Assembly: GCA_905234575.1 (NCBI GenBank)
Contig: CAJOIG010000089.1
Span: 1 to 6,626 of the forward strand
Length of the DNA: 6,626 nucleotides
Direction: 5' to 3'
DNA from: an uncultured Oscillospiraceae bacterium
Lineage (GTDB): Bacteria > Bacillota > Clostridia > Oscillospirales > Oscillospiraceae
This document shows, piece after piece, positions 1 through 5,889 of this stretch. The notes beneath the pieces are model-generated. The model ran no database searches. It worked only from the letters and a program-made list of their open reading frames with translations, and was not told the origin of the DNA. The stretch's first letter is position 1, and the number at the start of each line of letters is the position of its first letter. A program made the translations under genes and the position numbers.

Positions 1-640
1 GCGGGACTACAAGAACTACCTCATCCACCAGCTCGACAAGCGCGGCATCGAGGTCCGCACCGGCGTGGATGCCACGCCCGAAATGATCGCCGCGGAGGAC
101 TTTGACGCCGTCGTCGTGGCAAACGGCGCGGAAATGCTCACCCTGCCCATCCCCGGCGCGGACAAGGAGAAGCTCGTCTACGCCCTGGACGCCTTCGCCC
201 ACCCCGAGAAGCTCGGGGAGAAGGTCGTGGTCATCGGCGGCGGCGAGGTCGGCGTCGAGACGGCCCTGTATCTCGCGCGGCAGGGGCACGACACCACCGT
301 CGTGGAGATGCGCGACCGCCTCTCCGCGGACTCCACGGCCATCCACTACTACTCCATGTTCAAGGACGCCTGGGAGGCGGAGCCGAACTTCCACGGGATC
401 ACCGGCGTGAAGGTCGCCCGCATCGAGCCGGACGCCGTCGTCTACGCCGACAAGGCGGGCGCCGAGCACAGCCTGCCCGCGGATTCCGTGGTCATGTGCG
501 CCGGCCGCGTGCCCCGGCAGGCGGAGGCCCTGGCCTTCTACGGCAGCGCGCCGGAGTTCTATATGATCGGCGACTGCAAGAAGCCCGCCTCCGTGCAGCA
601 GCTCAACCGCCACGCCTGGAGCGTCGCGAACCGCATCTGA
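1..640 (+). CDS. FAD/NAD(P)H-dependent oxidoreductase, OYE/2,4-dienoyl-CoA reductase type (5'-truncated)
   Basis: This is the C-terminal 212 residues of a flavoprotein; reading frame 2 is open to the left edge, so the start is outside the window. The GTG at 65 is internal, because the coding sense continues upstream of it (YKNYLIHQLDKRGIEVRTG). A Rossmann dinucleotide-binding motif, GGGEVG followed by ETALYLARQG and a terminal acidic VVEM, lies at 236-310. An AGRVPR segment follows, and then the closing FAD-contact motif (MIGDCKKP, about 563-586) with the usual C-terminal helix ending in ANRI. This layout matches the pyridine-nucleotide-disulphide-type second half of the family that includes 2,4-dienoyl-CoA reductase, 2-enoate reductase and the bile-acid BaiCD/BaiH proteins. 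The N-terminal flavin barrel, if present, and hence the substrate, cannot be seen. It is probably cytoplasmic. No clear terminator separates it from the next gene. Confidence 0.88.
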   Translation, partial: RDYKNYLIHQLDKRGIEVRTGVDATPEMIAAEDFDAVVVANGAEMLTLPIPGADKEKLVYALDAFAHPEKLGEKVVVIGGGEVGVETALYLARQGHDTTVVEMRDRLSADSTAIHYYSMFKDAWEAEPNFHGITGVKVARIEPDAVVYADKAGAEHSLPADSVVMCAGRVPRQAEALAFYGSAPEFYMIGDCKKPASVQQLNRHAWSVANRI

Positions 641-654
641 CCCGGGACGGCGGA

Positions 655-683
655 TTGTCTTTTCCCGCGGGATGTGATACAGT
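655..683 (+). promoter_or_regulatory. Putative sigma-A promoter with extended -10 upstream of the secreted-protein gene
   Basis: TTGTCT at 655-660 matches the -35 consensus at 4 of 6 positions. It is followed by a 17-bp spacer and TACAGT at 678-683 (4 of 6 to TATAAT), preceded by TG at 675-676, so it reads as an extended -10 (TGnTACAGT). Transcription would begin near 690, giving a leader of about 50 bases. The spacer contains the perfect 10-bp palindrome TCCCGCGGGA at 663-672, a possible operator. The call is moderate because both hexamers deviate from consensus. Confidence 0.5.
663..672. repeat. 10-bp perfect palindrome in promoter spacer, candidate operator
   Basis: TCCCGCGGGA is its own reverse complement and lies wholly between the proposed -35 and -10 of the secreted-protein gene. 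A repressor or activator bound here would affect polymerase directly. In such GC-rich DNA a short GC palindrome can arise by chance, so this is only a candidate. Confidence 0.3.
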
Positions 684-697
684 TTGTTTGTGAGACC

Positions 698-712
698 AAT
701 GGCAAAACCATT
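698..712 (+). other. Small hairpin in the leader of the secreted-protein mRNA
   Basis: AATGG (698-702) pairs with CCATT (708-712) across a CAAAA loop, a 5-bp stem. It is followed by an A-rich single-stranded stretch and then the ribosome binding site at 728-734. It is not followed by a T-run, so it is not a terminator. It may stabilise the 5' end of the transcript or be incidental. Confidence 0.3.
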
Positions 713-740
713 CAAAAAAACAGTCTGAAGGGAGAAAGCT

Positions 741-3140
741 ATGAAACGCATGCGGAAACTTCTGGCGGTCCTCATGACCGTGCTGATGCTGGCGTCCCTG
801 GGCACGGCGGCCCTCGCCTCCTCGGAGGAGCCCGGCAGCCCGGTCATCACCGGCGTGACCGTCGCCGCGAAGGACGCGAATTTCGTGGACTCCGCGCTGT
901 ACAGCCAGGTCGAGACCGTGACCTTCTCGGACGGCAGCGTCCGGACCGTGGACGTCGACAAGCAGACCTTCGTCCTTGTGAAGGACGGCACCGTCGTCGA
1001 TCTGAACGACCCCGCGAACTGGACGGCGGACGCCGAGCTTTTCGTCATCGACAAGGGCCGCTCCGATACCGTCATGATGTCCATGAACACCGCGAACTGG
1101 GGTCCCTTCTGGTTCACGGGCGTCGTGGACCTGGAGGACGGTAAATATCAGGCCGCCCGCAGCATCCCCGCGGCGGCGAAGGGCGTCACCGTGACGGACG
1201 ACTCCGTCAAGGGCGGCGAGATCAACATCGACGCGGACTACATCAGCGCCATCTACGCCTACAACGAGGACGGGGCAAAAATCACCGTCGAGGACGTGAC
1301 CATCAACACCCGCGGCATGGGCGGCAACGACTTCGGCACGAACGGCGGCTGGGGCACCGGCATCAACGTCGCCGGCAGCGCGGAGATGGACGTCAAGAAC
1401 GTCGTGCTCCACACCGAGGGCCCCCTCCACGACGGCGTCTGGGCCGGCGGTTCCTCCGTCGTGACCGTGAGCGACTCCGCCATCTTCGCCGAGGACCGGG
1501 CGGACAACTACGGCTACCGTCCCTATGCCTACGACCGTTTCATCATCACCGACGCGCCGCTGACCGACGCGGAGATCAAGGCTCTCGGAATCTCCGGCGA
1601 GTTCTATGCCGAGGACTACACGAGCATGTTCGGCGCCGGCACCCACTACTACTACACCAACGAGAACTACACCTCCAACTGGAGCGCCCCGATGCTCCAG
1701 TGCCCGCCCATCGCCCTGGGCCTGTACGGCTCCATGCGCGCGGCCATCTGCTACGGCAACGCCACGCTGAGCTTCGTGGACAGCCTCGCCGTGTGCGATA
1801 ACTGGGCTGTCCTCTCCACCGACAGCGGCAAGGGCGTGCTGAACGGCACGGATACCATCGCCATCGTCGGCGCCCAGACGCCCTCCGAGGACGGCGCGGA
1901 CCTCGCCGTGACCATGAAGGACGGCACGGACTACTACATCGACGTGTTCAACACCGCCGAGGGCTCCGGCTACGTCACCTACTGCGACGGCTTCGACGAC
2001 AACTTCTACGGCTGCCGCTTCTACGCCCCGGATTACCTCGCCATCCTCACGGGCGGCACCTTCGACTTCACCGCTTCCGAGAACCAGCGCGGCTACGGCT
2101 GGTGCGACCGCATCGGCTTCATGAGCCACGGCCAGGCGTACGTCGCCAATCTCGCGGAGTCCGACTTCGACGTGGCGGACGCCCTGTACGCCGTCATGTC
2201 CACCGGGGCGGTCGACATCACCCTGGACGACGTCACCGTGAACTTCACGAAGGAGAATCCCTGGGGCCACAAGCTCTTCCAGTTCATGGACACCGACGAC
2301 GTGGGCACCGACGCGAATGACCTCGAGATGGACGTGGTGGACCTGACCTTCGACGAGTACCTCGCGAACACCCCGGGCGATGCCTCCGGCGCCTCCGTCG
2401 AGGGCACCACGAAGACCGTCACCATCAAAAACTCCGAGCTGGAGGGCGACATCTGGAACTCCGTCGGCTCCTCCAACAACAAGTCCACCCTCGCCGTGTA
2501 CGACGGCAGCACGAACCGCCTGTCCACCTGGTCCACCTCCACCGTGGACGTGACCCTCGACAACGCCGTCGTTACCGGCCAGATCTCCACGAGCTATGCC
2601 CAGCACGTGGACGAGAACGGCGCGCCCATCGTCGGCCAGTTCTTCTTCAACAAGACCGGCGAGCCCATGGACGGCACCGCCGCGAACACCTATGACTATC
2701 TCGCCGCCCGCCGCGTGGTGAACACCCCCGCCCACAACGCCATCGGCAAGATGAACCTGACCCTTGTGAACGGCGCGGTCTGGAACGTCACCGGCGAGTG
2801 CATTCTGGACAGCCTGAACGTCGTGGATGGCACGGTGAACGGCGTCGTGACGGAGAACCCGGACGGCACCATCACCGTCACCCCCGCCGGGGCCGCCTCC
2901 GGCGAGGCGTCCGGCGCTCCCGCCCCCGCGGCTCCCGCGGCGGACGGCGCCCAGACCGTGGAGCTGACCACCGTCAGCCCCTTCGCCGGTGAGATTCAGA
3001 TCATCGTGACCTACACCGTCGGCCCCGACGGCAGCGTCACCATCACCGACGTGGTCGATCCCGGCCTGGGGGAGAGCATCTTCGCCATGATCGAGGACCT
3101 CTCCGGTATCCAGGCCCAGGTGGAGGAGGCCATCGGCTGA
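741..3140 (+). CDS. Large secreted protein with probable right-handed beta-helix-like body, function unknown
   Basis: The product is 799 residues. The ATG at 741 follows AAGGGAG (728-734) with a 6-base gap. Residues 1-26 form a classic signal peptide: basic MKRMRK, then a hydrophobic core ending ALA before SSEE. The mature protein is rich in Asp, Gly, Thr, Asn and aromatic residues. Short strand-turn units recur, such as ITVEDVTINT (181-190), ITLDDVTVNF (493-502), VTIKNSELEG (560-569), VDVTLDNAVV (602-611) and LTLVNGAVWNVTG (673-685). Their spacing and Asn/Asp-rich turns resemble pectate-lyase-like parallel beta-helix proteins. A Tyr-rich patch lies near 289-310 (THYYYTNENY at 301-310). An Ala/Pro linker (about 716-735) leads to a C-terminal domain (738-799). 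There is no LPXTG anchor, lipobox, transmembrane anchor or S-layer repeat, so it is probably released or held non-covalently. There are seven cysteines in the mature part and no catalytic motif I recognise. It could be an adhesin, a polysaccharide-binding protein or a substrate of the adjacent CotH protein; none of these is proven. Confidence 0.85.
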   Translation: MKRMRKLLAVLMTVLMLASLGTAALASSEEPGSPVITGVTVAAKDANFVDSALYSQVETVTFSDGSVRTVDVDKQTFVLVKDGTVVDLNDPANWTADAELFVIDKGRSDTVMMSMNTANWGPFWFTGVVDLEDGKYQAARSIPAAAKGVTVTDDSVKGGEINIDADYISAIYAYNEDGAKITVEDVTINTRGMGGNDFGTNGGWGTGINVAGSAEMDVKNVVLHTEGPLHDGVWAGGSSVVTVSDSAIFAEDRADNYGYRPYAYDRFIITDAPLTDAEIKALGISGEFYAEDYTSMFGAGTHYYYTNENYTSNWSAPMLQCPPIALGLYGSMRAAICYGNATLSFVDSLAVCDNWAVLSTDSGKGVLNGTDTIAIVGAQTPSEDGADLAVTMKDGTDYYIDVFNTAEGSGYVTYCDGFDDNFYGCRFYAPDYLAILTGGTFDFTASENQRGYGWCDRIGFMSHGQAYVANLAESDFDVADALYAVMSTGAVDITLDDVTVNFTKENPWGHKLFQFMDTDDVGTDANDLEMDVVDLTFDEYLANTPGDASGASVEGTTKTVTIKNSELEGDIWNSVGSSNNKSTLAVYDGSTNRLSTWSTSTVDVTLDNAVVTGQISTSYAQHVDENGAPIVGQFFFNKTGEPMDGTAANTYDYLAARRVVNTPAHNAIGKMNLTLVNGAVWNVTGECILDSLNVVDGTVNGVVTENPDGTITVTPAGAASGEASGAPAPAAPAADGAQTVELTTVSPFAGEIQIIVTYTVGPDGSVTITDVVDPGLGESIFAMIEDLSGIQAQVEEAIG

Positions 3141-3165
3141 CGGCTCCCCGCATCCATATCGCTTC

Positions 3166-3196
3166 AAAAAGGACGGTCCCCGGGGCCGTCCTTTTT
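3166..3196. terminator. Rho-independent terminator after the secreted-protein gene
   Basis: AAAAAGGACGG (3166-3176) pairs with CCGTCCTTTTT (3186-3196), an 11-bp stem whose outer A-T pairs supply the T-run; the loop is TCCCCGGGG. It starts 25 bases after the stop codon at 3138-3140. The symmetric A/T flanks mean it could also work on the minus strand, but there is no minus-strand gene here to terminate. Confidence 0.9.
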
Positions 3197-3197
3197 G

Positions 3198-3226
3198 TTG
3201 ACGCGGAGGAAAGCGGCCTGTATAAT
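3198..3226 (+). promoter_or_regulatory. Near-consensus sigma-A promoter of the cotH-like gene
   Basis: TTGACG (3198-3203, 5 of 6) and a perfect TATAAT (3221-3226) are separated by exactly 17 bp. The predicted start near 3233 leaves a leader of only about 18 bases, holding the Shine-Dalgarno-like GAGGGG (3236-3241, 9 bases before the ATG at 3251). It begins one base after the preceding terminator's T-run, so the gene is an independent transcription unit. The near-ideal elements suggest strong vegetative expression rather than a sporulation-sigma promoter. Confidence 0.88.
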
Positions 3227-3250
3227 GGGCGCAGAGAGGGGAATCAAATT

Positions 3251-4759
3251 ATGAAGACTTGGTTACCAGCAGCGCTGCTGGCGGCGGCGCTCTTGCTGAC
3301 GGCGGGCTGCGGAGCGGCTCCGGCGGAGCCCGCGGCGGTCCCGGAGGCGGCGGCTTCGGAGGAACCCGCGGCGGCCTACGCGGACGGGCTGCTCGATCCC
3401 GCGATCGTCCACAGCATCGACATCCGCGTCCCGGACGACGGGACCTGGGACAGCTTCATCGCGAACTGCGAGAGCAAGGAGTATATCACCTGCGACCTCG
3501 TGATCGACGGCGAGCTCGTGGAAAACGCCGCCATCCGCGGCAAGGGCAACAGCTCCATGCAGAGGTCCAGAGCCACGGGCAAGTACAGCTTCAAGGTGGA
3601 GTTCGACCACTTCACGGAGGGCGGCTCCTACCGCGGCCTCGACAAGCTCGCCCTGAACAACCTCGTGGTGGACGACTCCTGCCTGCGGGACTATATCACC
3701 TACCGCATGATGGCCCGGTTCGGCGTGGCGTCGCCCCTGTGCAGCTTCGTATTCGTCACCGTGAACGGGGAGGACTGGGGCTTCTATCTCGCGGTGGAGG
3801 GTCTGGAGGACGCCTTTTTGGAGCGGAACTACGGCCCGGAGCACGGCAACCTCTTCAAGCCCGACAACCTCAATAACGGCGGCGCCCGGGAGGGCATGGG
3901 CCGCGGCGACGACGTGAAGCTCAAGTACATCGACGACGACCCCGACAGCTACTACAACATTTTTGCCAGCGCCAAGACCGAGCTCTCCCGCCGGGACCAG
4001 TACCGGATCATCGAGTCCCTGCGGAAGCTGAACGCGGGGGAGGACATCCCCTCCGTCGTGGATACGGAGGCCATGCTGCGCTATCTCGTCGTGCACACCT
4101 TCGTCTGCAACGGCGACAGCTACACCGGCTCCTCCGTCCATAACTACTACCTGTACGAAAAGGACGGCCGCCTCACCATGCTCCCCTGGGACTACAACGA
4201 GGGCTTCGGGGACTTCGGCAGCAGCGGCATGGCCTCCGTGGTGAATTCCCCCATCGACACCCCGGTCACGAGCGGCGAGATGGCGGATCGCCCCATGGTG
4301 GCCTGGGTATTCTCCGACGAGGGCTTCACCGCGCGGTATCACGAGCTGTACCGGATGTTCCTTGCGGACGCCTGGGATTCGGGCTGGCTCGCGGCGGAGC
4401 TCACCGCAGCCCGGGCGCGAATCGCCCCGTATGTGGCCCGGGATCCCCGGTCCTTCACCACGCCCGAGGCTTTTGAGGCGGGTGTGGACCAGCTTTTGAC
4501 GTTCTTTGACCTCCGGGCGCAGAGCGTCCGCGGCCAGCTCGACGGCGCCATTCCCGCCACCACGGCGGGCCAGGCGGCGGACAGCTCCGCCCTCGTGGAC
4601 ACTTCGGCCCTGCCCTCCGGACGCGGCTCCGGCGGCATGGGCGGAGGGATGCCGATGCCCGGCGCGAGCCGGGAGAGCTCCGGCGAGGCCAGCTCCTCCG
4701 GCGAGGCCGGAACGACCTCGGATGAAACGGAAACGGCCTCCGCCGAAACGACCGGCTGA
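3251..4759 (+). CDS. CotH kinase family lipoprotein with Gly/Met/Ser/Thr-rich tail
   Basis: The product is 502 residues. Residues 1-20 are a lipoprotein signal ending LLLTAGC (Cys20 as lipidation site), followed by a flexible Ala/Pro/Glu stretch. The CotH domain spans about 52-430. RGKGNSSMQ (96-104) and KYSFKVEFD (111-119) give the nucleotide-binding-like N-lobe; LDKLALNNL and CLRDYITYRMM lie at 130-154; WGFYLAVEGL (176-185) is followed by GNLFKPD (199-205). NGD at 287-289, HNYYLY at 297-302 and PWDYNEGFGDFG at 312-323 carry the likely metal/catalytic acidic residues (Asp289 and Asp314, by analogy with the two essential aspartates of Bacillus CotH). CotH proteins are atypical protein kinases that phosphorylate spore-coat proteins. 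This one is predicted to sit outside the membrane, so its substrate is likely a surface protein. The tail (456-502) has a GGMGGGMPMP segment and then SGEASSSGEAG and Thr/Glu residues, and is probably disordered. The family call is firm; activity is not shown. Confidence 0.93.
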   Translation: MKTWLPAALLAAALLLTAGCGAAPAEPAAVPEAAASEEPAAAYADGLLDPAIVHSIDIRVPDDGTWDSFIANCESKEYITCDLVIDGELVENAAIRGKGNSSMQRSRATGKYSFKVEFDHFTEGGSYRGLDKLALNNLVVDDSCLRDYITYRMMARFGVASPLCSFVFVTVNGEDWGFYLAVEGLEDAFLERNYGPEHGNLFKPDNLNNGGAREGMGRGDDVKLKYIDDDPDSYYNIFASAKTELSRRDQYRIIESLRKLNAGEDIPSVVDTEAMLRYLVVHTFVCNGDSYTGSSVHNYYLYEKDGRLTMLPWDYNEGFGDFGSSGMASVVNSPIDTPVTSGEMADRPMVAWVFSDEGFTARYHELYRMFLADAWDSGWLAAELTAARARIAPYVARDPRSFTTPEAFEAGVDQLLTFFDLRAQSVRGQLDGAIPATTAGQAADSSALVDTSALPSGRGSGGMGGGMPMPGASRESSGEASSSGEAGTTSDETETASAETTG

Positions 4760-4775
4760 ACCGCAGAAAAAAACG

Positions 4776-4809
4776 ACCCCACCGACGCGGACTTGTGCGT
4801 CGGTGGGGT
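4776..4809. terminator. Bidirectional terminator between convergent cotH-like and mobAB genes
   Basis: A perfect 13-bp inverted repeat (4776-4788 with 4797-4809, arms ACCCCACCGACGC and its complement) encloses an 8-base loop. On the minus strand it is followed almost at once by seven T (complement of A4767-4773), a strong signal for mobAB, whose stop is at 4828-4830. On the plus strand only a short T-run follows, so termination of the cotH-like transcript is probably weaker. It sits in the 68-base gap between the two stop codons. Confidence 0.92.
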
Positions 4810-4827
4810 TTCGTGCTGTGCCCGCCG

Positions 4828-5889
4828 CTACGACCGGGCGGGGAAGAAGGTGCGGAGGATGAGGTCCGCGCAGGCGTCGGCGTCGTCGAGGCCGAGCTGC
4901 GGGGCGTCGGTGGGGAGGGGCTCGTCCGTGATCGCGGCGAGGAGGGTGGCGTCCGTCGTGATGAAGGGCTTTCCCGTGGCCCGGCGATGGACCTCGACCT
5001 TGGGGTAGGCGCAGTATTTGTGCCCCTCCAGGAGGATGAGGTCCGCGGGCGGGAGCTTGGCGCGGAGGTCGTCCAGCTCGATCTCCTCCCTGCCGAGGAT
5101 CGCCCAGCCCTCGGGGCCCAGGATGGCGGTGCAGGCCGCGCCGGCCCGGGTCAGGCGCCAGGTGTCCTTGCCGGGGATGTCCATCTCGAAGCCGTGGGCG
5201 TCGCGCTTGATGAGGTTCACGCGCAGTCCGCGGGCGATGAGAGCGGGCAGCAGCTTTTCGAGGAACGTCGTTTTGCCGGAGCCGGACCAGCCCATGCAGG
5301 AGACGGTGGGCGGCGTGCCGGCGATGGCCCGGAGGTAATTGTCCCGGGTGTTGAGGTTTTCCGCGGCTGGACGGAGGTCCGCCGGGAGAGGCAGGACCTT
5401 GGCCCGGACCGCCCCCAGCAGGGCGGACATTTTGCGCCTTCCGTCCCGCAGCGCGGCGTCCAGAGCCGGGAGACAGGCGCGCCGGTAGAGTCCGAGAAGC
5501 GGCTCCGGGCGGCCGTCCTTCTCATAGACGCAGGCGTCGGCCCCGGACGCGCACAGGGGCGGCAGGAGCTCCGGCGTGAGGAATGGCATGTCCACGGCGC
5601 TGACGCAGAGCGCGTCCGCGTCGGACCCGGCGAAGGCCGCGTGCAGCCCCGCCATGGGTCCGCCGCCGGGATAAAGGTCGTACACCGGGGTCACGCCGTC
5701 CGGCAGATCAAGGCCGTGCTCCGGGCTGCCGACGGCGGCGAGCACGCCGCAAATCTCCGGCCGGGCGGACCAGAAGGCCGCGGCCCGGGCGAGCAGCGTC
5801 TGCCCGCCGAAGGGCAGCGCGGCCTTGTCCGTCCCCATCCGGGAGGACCGCCCGCCGCAGAGGATCAGGGCATAGACGCGCTCAGCCAT
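4828..5889 (-). CDS. mobAB: MobA-MobB fusion: molybdenum cofactor guanylyltransferase plus GTP-binding adaptor
   Basis: The product is 353 residues from ATG 5889-5887. An in-frame upstream ATG (5916) would add nine residues before MAERVYALILCGG, but GGAG sits 7 bases before 5889 and the family begins there. MobA (1 to about 190) attaches GMP from GTP to molybdopterin. It shows the loop LCGGRSSRMGTDKA (10-23), GPMAG (77-81), the metal-binding VDMPFL (99-104) and NLNT (178-181). MobB (about 194-353) is a P-loop GTP-binding partner, with GWSGSGKTT (200-208), KRDAHGFEMDIPGKDTW (228-244), TRAGA (247-251) and LLEGHK (286-291). Both halves are near full length and all key motifs are intact, so this is a bifunctional protein rather than a degraded one. 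The start codon lies within the 3' end of the MerR gene, implying an operon with translational coupling. The cell presumably makes bis-MGD-type molybdo- or tungsto-enzymes, none of which is in view. Confidence 0.95.
   Translation of the reverse strand: MAERVYALILCGGRSSRMGTDKAALPFGGQTLLARAAAFWSARPEICGVLAAVGSPEHGLDLPDGVTPVYDLYPGGGPMAGLHAAFAGSDADALCVSAVDMPFLTPELLPPLCASGADACVYEKDGRPEPLLGLYRRACLPALDAALRDGRRKMSALLGAVRAKVLPLPADLRPAAENLNTRDNYLRAIAGTPPTVSCMGWSGSGKTTFLEKLLPALIARGLRVNLIKRDAHGFEMDIPGKDTWRLTRAGAACTAILGPEGWAILGREEIELDDLRAKLPPADLILLEGHKYCAYPKVEVHRRATGKPFITTDATLLAAITDEPLPTDAPQLGLDDADACADLILRTFFPARS

Noticed and set aside
65..67. GTG as start of the oxidoreductase
   Set aside because: The same frame continues to the left edge with family-like sequence, and no ribosome binding site precedes it.
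641..740. Terminator or riboswitch between the oxidoreductase and the secreted-protein gene
   Set aside because: Only a 10-bp palindrome and a 5-bp hairpin were found, with no T-run and no multi-helix structure recognisable as a riboswitch.
603..3167. 854-residue open frame on the minus strand covering the whole secreted-protein gene
   Set aside because: Its translation is a monotonous Val/Gly/His/Asp/Ala mixture typical of the antisense of GC-rich codons. It has no domain, and the plus-strand product has a signal peptide, an RBS and structured repeats.
3263..4342. 359-residue minus-strand open frame opposite the CotH-like gene
   Set aside because: It is low-complexity antisense of a clearly recognised CotH domain, with no supporting start context or family resemblance.
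4633..4730. GC-rich repetitive stretch in the CotH-like gene as a possible DNA repeat or recombination site
   Set aside because: The repetition is explained by Gly and Ser-Gly-Glu-Ala codons in the in-frame disordered tail; the units are irregular at the DNA level.
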